40,507 nt of DNA, taken from Erythrobacter sp. ANT-B3C2. GTDB taxonomy: Bacteria > Pseudomonadota > Alphaproteobacteria > Sphingomonadales > Sphingomonadaceae. Below are positions 27,709 through 36,945 of the stretch, in pieces (positions within the stretch are counted from its first letter, which is position 1; each line of letters starts with the position of its first letter). A program made the position numbers and the translations under genes. Where the stretch lies: contig LXQI01000022.1 in assembly GCA_001683845.1 (NCBI GenBank), forward strand, positions 1 through 40,507. Direction: 5' to 3'. The notes under the pieces are model-generated. The model was not told the origin of the DNA, made no database searches, and worked only from the letters and a program-made list of their open reading frames with translations.

Positions 27709-28689
27709 ATGAGAAAATTCGCCGTCGTTCTTTTGGTCGTGGCAGCTCTGCTGCTGGTGGTCGTTCTCGTCTCGCTGATCCCGAGCGACCAATGGTTCAT
27801 CAGAACGATCGACCTCGTGCGTGAACCCATGGCCTATCTCGCTGCGCTGCTTCTGCTCCTGGCACTGTTCGCCGGGTCGCGTTGGCGCTGGGCGACGGTT
27901 GCGATGTTCGCCTTGGTCATCGGCATCACCATTTGGCGTATATGGCCGTATTCGGCCTTGGCGGGGACGCAGCTCGAGCTTGCCGAGGGTGCGGCGACAC
28001 CGGAAGGACCCCGCTGCTTTTCGGCCATGGCGGTCAACGTGAAGGTCAAGAACACGCAATACGCGAGGGTGGCTGAGCAGCTGCGCCGTTACGATCCCGA
28101 TCTGCTCTTTCTGATGGAGACCGACCAGCGCTGGATTGAGGCTCTCGAGCCAGTTCTGTCCGAATATGACCATGTTCAGAGGCATCCTCAGCCCGAAGCT
28201 TTCGGACTGGTTTTCGCAACGCGCCTGCCGGTGATCAAATCCAATGTCGTCGAGAACACCCATCGCGACACGCCAACGCTTTACGCCACGTTGCAACCGG
28301 AAGGCTCGCCGCCCATCGAGTTTATCGGTCTCCATCCCAAGCCGCCCTTGCCGGGGTGGGACACCGAGAGGCGAGACGAGAATATCGTCAATGCCGGCAT
28401 CCAGACACCAGACCGGCTCCCCAATGCCTTTGTGATGGGTGACTTCAACGACGTGCCTTGGTCTCGCACGACCACCAAGTTCCGCGAGACCGGGGACTGG
28501 CGCGACCCGCGGATCGGGTGTGGAACCTATCCGACTTTTCCTGCCAACATGTTGCTGGTGGGCTGGCCTCTGGACCAACTCATGCTGAAGGGGGGGCTGC
28601 AGCTTACATCGTTTCAAGTCCTCCCCGACAATGGCTCGGACCACCGTGCGGTGCTCGCCAATCTCTGCGTTCCCTCGGATCTTCCGTAA
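27709..28689 (+). CDS. Membrane-anchored endonuclease/exonuclease/phosphatase-fold protein
   Basis: This 326-residue protein starts with three hydrophobic segments (about 5-24, 42-56 and 62-79), which place the catalytic domain outside the cytoplasm. The domain has the EEP-fold motifs: MAVNVKVKN (strand 1, about 108), LMETD (metal-binding Glu, about 141), GLHPKPP (about 208), MGDFNDVPW (about 244) and GSDHRAV (about 312). Members include nucleases, phospholipases and phosphatases, so the substrate is open. Codon use is less biased towards G/C-ending codons than in its neighbours, and it is flanked by gene-poor gaps of 216 and 270 bases, which suggests it was acquired. Confidence 0.85.
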   Translation: MRKFAVVLLVVAALLLVVVLVSLIPSDQWFIRTIDLVREPMAYLAALLLLLALFAGSRWRWATVAMFALVIGITIWRIWPYSALAGTQLELAEGAATPEGPRCFSAMAVNVKVKNTQYARVAEQLRRYDPDLLFLMETDQRWIEALEPVLSEYDHVQRHPQPEAFGLVFATRLPVIKSNVVENTHRDTPTLYATLQPEGSPPIEFIGLHPKPPLPGWDTERRDENIVNAGIQTPDRLPNAFVMGDFNDVPWSRTTTKFRETGDWRDPRIGCGTYPTFPANMLLVGWPLDQLMLKGGLQLTSFQVLPDNGSDHRAVLANLCVPSDLP

Positions 28690-28959
28690 TTCCATTTGCT
28701 AAAGAAATCGGGCGCGAAACAGTTCTTCGCACGTCTCTCAGTATCCTCTCCATGGATACCTTGAGCCGCTGGTCCGCTCCTGCCTATCAGTGCGCGCGCT
28801 CCAAAGGTTGCGAAGTGGGTCGCCAGCCGACGGGCAGCTCTCCCATGTTGATGGAACAGCAAGGCTTTCTCCTCAACAAGCACGACTTGGAAGACGCCCC
28901 TCGGCCCAAGCAGACATTTCTGCCGCAAACGCCTGTCGCAAGTTTTCGAAACCGCGCAT

Positions 28960-29766
28960 TCATGCGCCGCCAGCCCGCCCGCTCAGCGTTATGATGTCGC
29001 ACCGCTCCACCACGCGCCCCTCTGTATGGGCGGCGTCTGCGAAAGCCTTCCGTGCCCGCGCAAGGCCCCGCTTGCCGATCGGCGGCCCGGAACCGGCGAG
29101 CACATTGCCCGAGCCTTGCGCCCGCAGATCGCCGATCAGCCGCTCCAGCGATCGATAGCCCACGTTCAGCGTCCGGCTGTCCGCTACCGGGTCGGCGAAG
29201 CCGGCGCGCTGCATCAATTGCGCCCCCGCGCGCACGTCGACCATTGGGTGCAACCGTGCCGCCGGCCGCTCGCCATCCGCCGCCAGCATCGCTCCCCTCA
29301 GCACGGGCAGGCTGCCCGCACCCACGAAGCTGAAGATGGCGAGCCCACCGGGTACGAGCGCCCGCCGCAGGTGCAGCAGCGCGCCGGGCAGATCGTTCAC
29401 CGTATCGAGCAACGCCAGGCTGACGATCAGGTCAACGCCGGTGCCGAGCATTTCGGGAGGGAAGGGCGCCTCCTCGTCCAGCGCCAGCTCGCCCGCATCC
29501 GGCGCCGGATCGGCCCGCACCACCGCGCCGGCCCCGCGCGCTTCCAGCGCCGCCGTCAGCGCGCCGCCCCGGTCGCCGATCACCAGCGCGCTCCGCGGCT
29601 CATGGCGCAGGAAGGCGAGCCGCTCGATCACGTCCTCCACCATGTCGTCCAGCAGAAAGCGCGCGGCACCGGGCTGCCGCTGCATCACCAGCGCCCGGCG
29701 CCGAGCGGCCCGGCGGCGCTCTGGCGAGAAGATCGTCGGGGGTGCCTGTACCGTGGTGCCTGCCAT
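28960..29766 (-). CDS. SAM-dependent methyltransferase, BioC/NDUFAF5-like
   Basis: This 268-residue protein resembles the bacterial homologues of NDUFAF5, a mitochondrial complex I assembly factor. The N-terminus has the typical FSPERRRAARRRAL run and then FLLDDMVEDVIERLAF; the Rossmann part has SALVIGDRGGALTAAL (glycine-rich motif I, about 73-88), a DLIVSLALLDTVNDLPGALLHL motif (about 124-145) and VPGGLAIFSFVGAGSLPVLR. The start is set at MAGTTVQAPP (29766), which leaves 79 bases to the divergent comF start. Whether the target is a protein arginine, as for NDUFAF5, or a small molecule cannot be told. Confidence 0.82.
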   Translation of the reverse strand: MAGTTVQAPPTIFSPERRRAARRRALVMQRQPGAARFLLDDMVEDVIERLAFLRHEPRSALVIGDRGGALTAALEARGAGAVVRADPAPDAGELALDEEAPFPPEMLGTGVDLIVSLALLDTVNDLPGALLHLRRALVPGGLAIFSFVGAGSLPVLRGAMLAADGERPAARLHPMVDVRAGAQLMQRAGFADPVADSRTLNVGYRSLERLIGDLRAQGSGNVLAGSGPPIGKRGLARARKAFADAAHTEGRVVERCDIITLSGRAGGA

Positions 29767-29845
29767 GCCGCCCGCCCTGCCGCCGGGCACGCGACCGCGC
29801 AAGGCCGCTTGCCGATCCACCGCAACCGCGCCACCTTCGCCGCCG

Positions 29846-30571
29846 ATGAAGCTGGCCGATGCGCTCGCCCCCCTGGTGGACCTCCTCTACCCGCCGCGCT
29901 GCCCCTCGTGCGGCGAGGGGCTGGCGGCGCAGGACGGCCTGTGTTCGGCCTGCTGGGGCAAGCTCGATTTCCCGGCCGACCCGGCGTGCCCGGGATGCCT
30001 GCGCCCGGTTGCGGGCCATGGCCCCCCTCAGTTCTGCGAAGCCTGCTGCGCCGATCCGCCGCTGTATGATGGCATCGCCGCCGGCACGCTCTATACCGGC
30101 GCATCGCGCAGGCTGGTGCTCTCGCTCAAGAACGGGAAGATCGGGCTCGCCCCGATGCTGGCGCGGATGATCGCAGCGCGCCTGCCGCCGCTCGATGGCG
30201 AGTGGCTGTTCGTGCCGGTTCCGCTCCACCGGCTGCGGCTGTGGAAGCGCGGTTACAACCAGTCTGCGCTGCTAGCCCGCGAACTCGCCCGGATCCACGG
30301 GCAGCGGCTGCTGGTGGAAGGGCTGGTGCGGTCGAAGGCAACCCCGCCGCTGGGCCATCTGAACAAGGCCGAAAGGGCGCAGGCGCTGGCCGGCGTCATC
30401 GCGCCCCATCCGCGCCATGCCGCCACCCTCAAGCGTGCGCAGGTGGTGCTGGTGGACGATGTGATGACCAGCGGCGCCACCAGCAACGCCTGCGTGACCG
30501 CGCTGCGCGTCGCTGGTGCGCAAACCGTACTGGTCGCCTGCTTCGCCCGCGTACAGCACGATTTGCGCTAG
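29846..30571 (+). CDS. comF: ComF family phosphoribosyltransferase-like protein
   Basis: This 241-residue protein has an N-terminal zinc-ribbon-like part (CPSCGEG, CSACWG, CPGCLRP, FCEACC; about 19-70) and a C-terminal phosphoribosyltransferase fold ending in the PRPP loop VVLVDDVMTSGAT (about 203-215). GYNQSALLARELA and the KATPPLGHLNKAER stretch are typical of the family. ComF proteins act in DNA uptake in naturally competent bacteria, but in alphaproteobacteria such as this the role (competence or salvage) is unproven. The ATG at 29846 is used; a longer open frame upstream is antisense to the methyltransferase gene. Confidence 0.9.
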   Translation: MKLADALAPLVDLLYPPRCPSCGEGLAAQDGLCSACWGKLDFPADPACPGCLRPVAGHGPPQFCEACCADPPLYDGIAAGTLYTGASRRLVLSLKNGKIGLAPMLARMIAARLPPLDGEWLFVPVPLHRLRLWKRGYNQSALLARELARIHGQRLLVEGLVRSKATPPLGHLNKAERAQALAGVIAPHPRHAATLKRAQVVLVDDVMTSGATSNACVTALRVAGAQTVLVACFARVQHDLR

Positions 30572-30926
30572 CCGAGCGACCCCGATGCAACCGGTATCTG
30601 GCTCCCGTTCAATTGCATTGCACTGCGGCTGCACCCCCAACGCAAGGCGCCCGGAGATCAACCCGGGCGCCCGCGTGACGAAATTCGCTGGACAAAGCGT
30701 CGACCCCCCGGAGACGCTGATGCCCAAACCCTCATGCATCCGGCGGTCCGTTGGTCCGAACCATCCGAAACCTCCCCACCTTGGCGCGTATCCGGCGCGA
30801 TCGGTCGGAAGCGGCTTCACTGGCCGCGCACCGTTCATCCCACCGACAGCACAGGGAACAAAGCCGCTTCACGCGCGACGGTGGATTTTCACCTGCCGCT
30901 GTGGTTATCGGGCCACAAGCGCAGGT
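30572..30926. other. Gap between comF and hisI
   Basis: About 350 bases hold no gene I can support. A 9-bp stem-loop sits at 30646-30671, and a repeated GGTCCG word with a partial palindrome lies near 30747-30762. Frames that run through the region into hisI have an unlike composition and do not match the normal HisI N-terminus. Confidence 0.5.
30646..30671. terminator. Hairpin downstream of comF
   Basis: GGCGCCCGG (30646-30654) and CCGGGCGCC (30663-30671) pair perfectly with an 8-base loop. No T run follows, so it is a weak candidate for a comF terminator. Confidence 0.35.
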
Positions 30927-31349
30927 TTGGGGCATTGCGCCGCCCCCTCGCCAAAGGACCAGACAATTCCACAGCCTTCGAACGAAGTTGCACAGCGGGA
31001 GCAGGGGAGCATCTTTCTCCCTCGGTTCGACGCTGCGGGCCTGCTCACCGCCGTGGTGCAGGACAGTGCCAGCGGTGACGTGCTGATGGTGGCCTTCATG
31101 GATGAGGAGGCGCTTGCGGCCACCTGCCGGACGGGCCTGGCCCATTTCCACTCCCGCAGCCGCGGCCGGTTGTGGCAAAAGGGCGAGACATCGGGCCACG
31201 TGCTGCAGGTCGAGGCGATCGCGGTCGATTGCGATCAGGATGCGCTGGTGCTGCAGGTCCGCCCCGCCGGCCCGGCCTGCCACACGGGCGAGGTAAGCTG
31301 CTTCTACCGCCGGCTCGAAGGAGACCGGCTCGTCCGGACCGAACGGTGA
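30927..31349 (+). CDS. hisI: Phosphoribosyl-AMP cyclohydrolase (start uncertain)
   Basis: The third enzyme of histidine synthesis opens the purine ring of phosphoribosyl-AMP. The body is complete: FLPRFDAAGLLTAVV, LMVAFMDEEAL, HFHSRSRGRLWQKGETSGH, the DCDQDALVLQV metal site, and CHTGEVSCFYRR. The start is a problem: no ATG or GTG lies at the position expected from relatives. The given start is a TTG at 30927 (140 residues). An ATT at 30966 has AAAGGA seven bases before it and would give 127 residues, close to the family norm; an ATG at 30720 would add a long tail of unlike sequence. No other his gene is nearby. Confidence 0.85.
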   Translation: MGHCAAPSPKDQTIPQPSNEVAQREQGSIFLPRFDAAGLLTAVVQDSASGDVLMVAFMDEEALAATCRTGLAHFHSRSRGRLWQKGETSGHVLQVEAIAVDCDQDALVLQVRPAGPACHTGEVSCFYRRLEGDRLVRTER

Positions 31350-31359
31350 GGGGGGAGGG

Positions 31360-31402
31360 GGCGGTGGTGGTTGGCGTTCCCGCCAAGCCCACCAGCACCG
31401 CC
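31360..31402. terminator. Bidirectional hairpin between hisI and cysK
   Basis: A long interrupted stem with core TTGGCG-TTCC-CGCCAA (31371-31386) and outer arms GGCGGTGGTGG and CCACCAGCACCGCC lies just after hisI in the convergent gap with cysK. It lacks a T run but would fold strongly in RNA from either strand. Confidence 0.5.
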
Positions 31403-31541
31403 TCCCGACAACGCCCTCGCCGAGGCGGGCGCGAACCAGACCAGCCGGAGGCGCCCAAAACCGCGACGCGCCCTGAAACTGCCTGCGCCCTGCTTCAGTG
31501 ATCGCCAGCAAACCCGGTCAGCGTCCACCGGCCCGGCACGG

Positions 31542-32462
31542 TCACTCCGCCGGCAGGAACTCCGGCACCGAGAGATAGCGTTCGCCGGTGTCGTAGTTGA
31601 AGCCCAGCACGCGCGTGCCCGCCGGCACCTCCGCCAGCTTCTGCCGGATTGCCGCCAGGGTCGCGCCGCTGGAGATGCCGACCAGCAGCCCTTCCTCGCG
31701 CGCAGAGCGGCGGGCCATCTCCTTGGCATCCTCCGCATCGACCTGGATCGCCCCGTCGATTGCCCGCGTGCGCAGGTTGCCGGGGACGAAGCCGGCGCCA
31801 ATCCCCTGGATCGGATGCGGGCCGGGCTGGCCGCCCGAGATCACCGGCGACAGCGCGGGCTCCACTGCAAAAGCCTTCATCTCGGGCCACGCCTTCTTCA
31901 GTTCCTCGGCGCAGGCGGTCAGATGGCCGCCGGTGCCCACCCCGGTGATCAGCACCGCCGGGGGCGTCTCGGCGAAATCGGCCAGGATCTCCTGCGCCGT
32001 CGTACGCGCGTGAACGGCGATGTTGGCCGGGTTCTCGAATTGCTGCGGCATCCAGGCACCCTCGGTCTCGTCGACCAGCTCCTGCGCCCGGGCGAGCGCG
32101 CCCTTCATGCCTTTCTCCTTGGGAGTCAGGTCGAAGCTGGCGCCATAGGCGAGCATCAGCCGCCGGCGCTCGATCGACATCGATTCGGGCATCACCAGAA
32201 CCAGCCTGTAACCCTTCACCGCCGCCACCATGGCGAGGCCAATGCCGGTGTTGCCGCTGGTCGGCTCGATGATGGTACCGCCCGGCCGCAGCGCGCCCGT
32301 GGCCTCGGCATCCTCAACCATGGCCAGCGCAATGCGATCCTTGATCGAGCCGGCGGGGTTGGCCCGCTCGCTCTTCACCCACACCTCATGGTCGGGAAAG
32401 AGGCGAGCGAGGCGGATGTGCGGAGTGTTGCCGATCGTGGCAAGGACGTTGTTGGCCTTCAT
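31542..32462 (-). CDS. cysK: Cysteine synthase A (O-acetylserine sulfhydrylase)
   Basis: This 306-residue PLP enzyme makes cysteine from O-acetylserine and sulfide. Lysine 41 in [11 protein letters not shown] binds [15 protein letters not shown] (about 70-81) is the substrate loop, [16 protein letters not shown] the phosphate-binding loop, and [11 protein letters not shown] (about 264-274) the C-terminal PLP contact. [12 protein letters not shown] is the conserved loop before it. The ATG at 32462 overlaps the MFS stop as ATGA, so it is coupled to an exporter gene; a role of that exporter in cysteine or acetylserine release is a guess from position only. Confidence 0.95.
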   Translation of the reverse strand: MKANNVLATIGNTPHIRLARLFPDHEVWVKSERANPAGSIKDRIALAMVEDAEATGALRPGGTIIEPTSGNTGIGLAMVAAVKGYRLVLVMPESMSIERRRLMLAYGASFDLTPKEKGMKGALARAQELVDETEGAWMPQQFENPANIAVHARTTAQEILADFAETPPAVLITGVGTGGHLTACAEELKKAWPEMKAFAVEPALSPVISGGQPGPHPIQGIGAGFVPGNLRTRAIDGAIQVDAEDAKEMARRSAREEGLLVGISSGATLAAIRQKLAEVPAGTRVLGFNYDTGERYLSVPEFLPAE

Positions 32463-33844
32463 ATCGTTCGTTCCTCTCGGCTGTGCCGGTCTTCGTCGAG
32501 CGCTGTCTTTTCCGAACCATCCTCGTTGAGGAACTTGGCGGTAAATCGGCGCGCCTGCCGCAATTCGGGGAAAAGCCAGGCCCAGATGCCGGTGATGAAT
32601 ATCGCACCCACGCCGCCGAATACAACCGCCCCCGTCGCGCCCAGCACGGCCGCGGCAAGGCCCGATTGCAGCTCGCCCAACTCGTTCGAGGCGCTGATCG
32701 CGAGGCCCGAGATGGCGGAAACGCGCCCACGCTTGTCGTCCGGCGTGTTGAGCTGCACCAGCGAAGAGCGAATAAACACGCTGATCATGTCGGCCGCGCC
32801 CAGCGCCGCCAGCAGCGCCAGCGAGAGCAGAAAATCGCGGCTGAGCGCAAAGGCGATTGTCGCCACGCCAAAAGCGACCACCGCCCATAGCATTTTGGTG
32901 CCGACATTGTCCTCGAACGGGCGCACCGAGAGGAACGCCGCCACCAGCGCCGCGCCCACCGCCGGCGCGGCCCGCATCAGACCGAGACCTTCAGGGCCCA
33001 CCATCAGGATATCGCGCGCAAACACCGGCAGCATTGCCGTGGCCCCACCCATCAGCACCGCGAACAGATCGAGGGTGATGCAGCCGAGCAGGAATCGCTC
33101 CTGCCGAATGAACCGGAATCCTTCCGTGATCCGCCGCAGCGGGTGCACCGATGGGCCCTCCTGCCGCGCGCGCACCGGCCGCACGCTCATAATCAGCAGG
33201 CCCGATCCCAGCAGCATTGCCGCGGACAGGAAATAGGGAGCGGAAGGCTCCCACGCGAACATCAGCCCGCCCACCGCCGGCCCGGCCATCGTGCCCGCCT
33301 GCATGGCAATGGACGACAGCGCGATCGCCCGCGGCAGCAGGCGCGGCGGCACGATGTTGGGTGCAATGGCGGAAAGGGCAGGGCCGTTGAACACCCGCGC
33401 CGCTCCGTGCCCGGCGGCCAGCGCGAACAGCAGCGGCAGGGTCAGCGCGTCGTTCATGGTGGCGATCGCCAGCGCCAGCGCCAACAGGCAGTCCACGGCA
33501 TTGGCGCAGAGCACCACCTGGCGCCGGTCAAACCGGTCGGCCGCGAGCCCCGCCACCGGCGTCAGCAGCAGCAGCGGCACGAATTGCGCCGCACCCAGCA
33601 AGCCGAGCATGAACGCCGCCTCGGACCGGCCCATGCCATAATCCGCGCGCGCAATGTCGTAGGTCTGGTAGCCGATCAGCACCACCATCGAGAGAGTGGC
33701 GAACACCGCCACGAACCGCGCGAGCCAGAAGCGCCGGTAATCGGCGATGGCGAGCGGGCTGCGCGGCTGGGGCGTCGGCGCGGGCGGCACCGGAGCGGCA
33801 TGGATCACGCCCGCGCCCATGACAGCGCCGCCATGCCCTGCCAA
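32459..33844 (-). CDS. MFS transporter, EntS-like (MFS_3 type)
   Basis: This 461-residue inner-membrane protein has about 12 hydrophobic segments and fits the EntS-like branch of major facilitator exporters. Signs are the N-terminal [29 protein letters not shown], the motif-A-like [13 protein letters not shown] (about 99-111), and [21 protein letters not shown] (about 378-398), as in this branch. The C-terminal 35 residues are polar and charged. The start at 33844 could instead be the ATG at 33820; neither has a strong ribosome site. EntS exports enterobactin, but the branch also includes drug exporters and unknowns, so the substrate is open. Confidence 0.88.
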   Translation of the reverse strand: MAGHGGAVMGAGVIHAAPVPPAPTPQPRSPLAIADYRRFWLARFVAVFATLSMVVLIGYQTYDIARADYGMGRSEAAFMLGLLGAAQFVPLLLLTPVAGLAADRFDRRQVVLCANAVDCLLALALAIATMNDALTLPLLFALAAGHGAARVFNGPALSAIAPNIVPPRLLPRAIALSSIAMQAGTMAGPAVGGLMFAWEPSAPYFLSAAMLLGSGLLIMSVRPVRARQEGPSVHPLRRITEGFRFIRQERFLLGCITLDLFAVLMGGATAMLPVFARDILMVGPEGLGLMRAAPAVGAALVAAFLSVRPFEDNVGTKMLWAVVAFGVATIAFALSRDFLLSLALLAALGAADMISVFIRSSLVQLNTPDDKRGRVSAISGLAISASNELGELQSGLAAAVLGATGAVVFGGVGAIFITGIWAWLFPELRQARRFTAKFLNEDGSEKTALDEDRHSREERTI

Positions 33845-34019
33845 GCGCCGCCTTCGCGCCCACCCGCGCCGATCACCGCCTCAGAGTTGCGACTTCGCGG
33901 CACGAGCCTTGCCTTGCATCGGCCGTACGATCCGGCTCAGAGCCACTCCAGGAGCAATGCGCACCAGAAGACGCCCACCTGCGCTAAGCACAAGATACTA
34001 AGGTTAATGGGCTCCTTTT

Positions 34020-34630
34020 GTTCTGCTCGATACTGCTCCTGAAGGTACGATCTGCCCGCATGCGCTCGAGAAGCGGCTCCATGACCGGGTTCAAACGGCC
34101 CTCGCGTTGCCGGATCAGGTCCGCGCATGCATCACCTCGGTCTGGGCCATGGTCCGAGCCGCGTACTGCTCGGTCAGCCCAATGGCTTTTGCGGCACACC
34201 CGCAAGCATTGTGTTGCGCGGAACGTCCTTCGTCACCACCGATCCCGCCGCGACGACTACATTTATGCCAATGGTGACGCTTGGTACGGACATCGCACCC
34301 CAGCTGAGGAAACATCACCCTAAATAGGCACCGGGCCAACCGTGTCGGGTTTTGAACCGGATGCGCGATGCAACAAGACGACGCTGCCATCATGGCCACT
34401 GATCCAAGCGCCACGATCCATACCGTACTGCCGGTCGCGGTCAGATAGGGGTCGGTGAACAGATTGTCCGAAGCCATGTGGTGCCATCCCGAAATGACGG
34501 GATCCCCTGTGTCGCTTGAGAAACTCGGCCCATTCCTCAGGGCTGGGGGACGCCAGCTTGCGCCAGAGCCATACGTTGTTGCCCAGCGAGAGGCCCGGCG
34601 GCGAAAAAGGCGCGCAAGAACATTCAGGAT
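34020..34630 (-). pseudogene. Left-handed beta-helix polysaccharide acyltransferase, multiply broken
   Basis: Pieces of one acyltransferase of the hexapeptide (WbbJ-like) family lie in order on the minus strand in changing frames. They are SLGNNVWLWRKLASPSPEEW (about 34,530-34,590), NLFTDPYLTATGSTVWI in another frame, then back to ISGHDGSVVLLHRASG up to GPVPI and a stop. Next is VPSVTIGINVVVAAGSVVTK leading to AGVP (34,190-34,290) in a third frame, then AKAIGLTEQYAART after a one-base loss. The last piece is DLIRQREGRLNPVMEPLL in yet another frame. At least four frame changes and a stop make this a decayed gene, formerly probably a sugar O-acyltransferase for exopolysaccharide. Confidence 0.72.
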
Positions 34631-34685
34631 CTCGGCCCCTTCCAACTTGGCCCGCTGTGTAACGGCTTTCGCAAGCCGGCGGCGA

Positions 34686-35042
34686 TCAGGCGCGCCGCCG
34701 CAGCCTTTTGTTGGGCTGCATGGCCAACAGCATCGCGGCAAAATCGTCGGGGCGAAGGATTCGCTCGAACTGAAAGCCGGCGCGCTCGTCGATGGTCCAC
34801 GCGCAGCAGCCCTCCAGCCGGCCGATTACCGGCAGGCGAACGACCACCCGGTCACCCCGCGCCAGCCCGGCCACCCGATCGAGCATGAAACCGTGAGTCG
34901 AAATGTTGCACAGGTGCATCTCGATCTCTCCCCGGCCGAGATGGTCACCCGTGGTTGCGTAATCCACCGGGCAGCGGGTCGCTCGCCGCATGTCGGTGAC
35001 GCAAAGCTGCGCTTTTGCCTGCATGATCCGCCTGAACGTCAT
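34686..35042 (-). CDS. PilZ domain protein
   Basis: This 118-residue protein is a single PilZ domain, the family that binds cyclic di-GMP. The two binding motifs are visible in relaxed form: RRATRCPVDY (R-x-x-x-R, about 19-23) and CNISTHGFML (the D/N-x-S-x-x-G element, about 45-53). The rest (GDRVVVRLPVIGRLEGCCAWTIDERAGFQF) fits the beta barrel. It could be a one-domain adaptor acting on motility or surface polysaccharide. It lies 67 bases after tyrS on the same strand and next to the acyltransferase pseudogene. An alternative start is the ATG at 35024. Confidence 0.82.
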   Translation of the reverse strand: MTFRRIMQAKAQLCVTDMRRATRCPVDYATTGDHLGRGEIEMHLCNISTHGFMLDRVAGLARGDRVVVRLPVIGRLEGCCAWTIDERAGFQFERILRPDDFAAMLLAMQPNKRLRRRA

Positions 35043-35109
35043 TGATAGGCGCTATCTCGCAGGAAAAGCTGACGAAACCGTAAAGGCACTTCGAACAGTG
35101 TTGTGCCTT

Positions 35110-36342
35110 TCAGGCGCCACGCAGCACCCCGTGCCGCTTGCGCCCTACGCTCAGCTTGCGCTCCTCGCCCGGTGCCAGCGCAATCAGCAGGGCCGGATCA
35201 GCCATCGGCTCGTTGTCAATCCGCACCGCGCCCTCGGCGATCTTGCGCTTGGCCTCGCCGTTCGAGGCGGTGAAACCGAGCGCGGTGCAGGCCTGGCCCA
35301 GCCGAATACCCTCGGGCGGCACCGCAAGCACCGGCAAATCGTCGCCCAGGCCCCCGCCCGCAAATGTCTCTGCCGCGCTCGCCTCGGCCCCCTGCGCCGC
35401 CGAGCGCCCCCGCACCAGCGCGGTCACCTCGTTGGCGAGCACCACCTTGGCCGCGTTGATCTCCGCGCCTTTAAGCGCCTCCAGCCGGGCGATTTCGTCC
35501 AGCGGCAGATCGGTGAACAGGCGCAAGAAACGGCCCACATCCCGGTCGTCGACATTGCGCCAATATTGCCAGAAATCGTACGCTGGCAGCATATCTTCGT
35601 TAAGCCAAACGGCGCCCGCCACCGTCTTGCCCATCTTGGCGCCGTCGGCGGTGGTGAGCAGCGGAGTGGTCACGCCGTACACCTCGGTGCCGTCCATCCG
35701 CCGCGCCAGCTCGATCCCGTTAACGATGTTGCCCCACTGGTCGCTGCCGCCCAGCTGCAACCGGCAGCCGTGCCGCTGCGCCAGAACGTGGAAGTCGTAG
35801 GCCTGCGTGATCATGTAGTTGAATTCGAGAAAGCTCAAAGATTGCTCGCGATCCAGCCGCTGCCTGACCGAATCGAAGCTGAGCATCCGGTTGACCGAGA
35901 AATGCTGCCCCACCTCGCGCAGGAAGGGGATGTATTGGAGGCCATCGAGCCACTCGGAATTGTCGAGCATGATCGCATCCGCCGGCCCGTCCCCGAAGGT
36001 CAGGAACCGCTCGAACACCCGCTTGATCGAGGCGATGTTGGCGGCGATCACCTCGCCCGTCATCAACAGCCTCGCCTCATCCTTGAAGCTCGGATCGCCG
36101 ATTTTGCCCGTACCGCCGCCCATCAAGACGATCGGCTTGTGCCCCGCCTGCTGCAACCGGCGCAGCAGCATGATCTGCACCAGCCCCCCCACATGCAGCG
36201 ATGGCGCGGTGGGATCGAAGCCGATATAGCCCGGCACCACCTGCCGCCGGGCAAGCGCATCGAGCGCCGGCGCGTCGGTCAGCTGGTGCAGATAGCCGCG
36301 CTCGTCGAGCAGGCGGAGGAGGTCGGACTGGTACTGGCTCAT
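35110..36342 (-). CDS. tyrS: Tyrosyl-tRNA synthetase
   Basis: This 410-residue class I synthetase charges tRNA-Tyr. The HIGH-like motif is PSLHVGGL (histidine 50), the tyrosine-binding region includes [11 protein letters not shown] and GGSDQWGNI, the KMSKS-like loop is KMGKT (about 234-238), and the C-terminus is an S4 RNA-binding domain ([16 protein letters not shown]). This is the TyrS form with the Asp-Gln-Trp-Gly-Asn motif found in most proteobacteria. It diverges from the DOMON-like gene with a 45-base gap. Confidence 0.96.
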   Translation of the reverse strand: MSQYQSDLLRLLDERGYLHQLTDAPALDALARRQVVPGYIGFDPTAPSLHVGGLVQIMLLRRLQQAGHKPIVLMGGGTGKIGDPSFKDEARLLMTGEVIAANIASIKRVFERFLTFGDGPADAIMLDNSEWLDGLQYIPFLREVGQHFSVNRMLSFDSVRQRLDREQSLSFLEFNYMITQAYDFHVLAQRHGCRLQLGGSDQWGNIVNGIELARRMDGTEVYGVTTPLLTTADGAKMGKTVAGAVWLNEDMLPAYDFWQYWRNVDDRDVGRFLRLFTDLPLDEIARLEALKGAEINAAKVVLANEVTALVRGRSAAQGAEASAAETFAGGGLGDDLPVLAVPPEGIRLGQACTALGFTASNGEAKRKIAEGAVRIDNEPMADPALLIALAPGEERKLSVGRKRHGVLRGA

Positions 36343-36387
36343 GGCGCCCTCTGTTCAGCCGCGGGCGCCTAGCATGCGGAGGCGCGC

Positions 36388-36945
36388 GTGCAAACGCATC
36401 GGCTGATCCCCCACCCCAAGCACCCTCCGCTAGCGGTGAGCGCAATCGAGGCGTGCGTCATTGGCCAGCAGGAACATTGGCTGCTGCTGCGCTGGCGGGT
36501 GGAGCATGCCGCAAAGCTGGCCGTGCCGCCCTTCGCCGGACGGGGCCGGGCGGACGGCCTGTGGCGTACCACCTGCTTCGAGCTGTTCCTGCGCTCCGAA
36601 GGCGGCACCGCCTACACCGAGTTCAACCTCTCCCCCTCCGAACGATGGGCCGCCTACGATTTCACCGCACCCCGCACCGGCATGCGCGAGCGGCCAATCC
36701 CGCGCGAGCCCGCCTGCAACCTGCGGCGCGGCGGCACGGTGGCAATCTTCGATGCCGCCATTCCGCTCGCAGTGCTGCCCCAAACGCCCGCCGCCATGGC
36801 CCTCACCGCGGTGATCGAAGAGGAGAGCGGCACCCTCACCTACTGGGCGCTCGCTCACCCGCCCGCCGCGCCGGATTTCCACGATCCGGCTTGCTTCACC
36901 GCCACGCTTGCGGCACCGCCCCCCGCATCTGAGGAGGGCGCATGA
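36388..36945 (+). CDS. DOMON-like domain protein
   Basis: This 185-residue all-beta protein matches the DOMON-like family found mainly in Sphingomonadales next to DUF1343 genes. Family-like features are HWLLLRWRVE, the GLWRTTCFELFLRSEGG centre with the conserved W-x-x-T-C-F-E element, YTEFNLSPSERWAAYDF and YWALAHP near the end. DOMON domains bind sugars or haem in characterised cases; no ligand residues can be assigned here. It has no signal peptide. The stop overlaps the start of namZ as ATGA, which ties its job to the muramidase gene, perhaps recognition or handling of a cell-wall fragment. Confidence 0.78.
   Translation: MQTHRLIPHPKHPPLAVSAIEACVIGQQEHWLLLRWRVEHAAKLAVPPFAGRGRADGLWRTTCFELFLRSEGGTAYTEFNLSPSERWAAYDFTAPRTGMRERPIPREPACNLRRGGTVAIFDAAIPLAVLPQTPAAMALTAVIEEESGTLTYWALAHPPAAPDFHDPACFTATLAAPPPASEEGA

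Noticed and set aside
31371..33236. 621-codon plus-strand frame opposite cysK and the MFS gene
   Set aside because: It is an antisense shadow across two real overlapping genes; its sequence is low-complexity Arg/Ala/Ser.
34990..36372. Long plus-strand frame opposite tyrS
   Set aside because: It is an antisense shadow; the tyrS frame has HIGH, KMSKS and S4 signatures.
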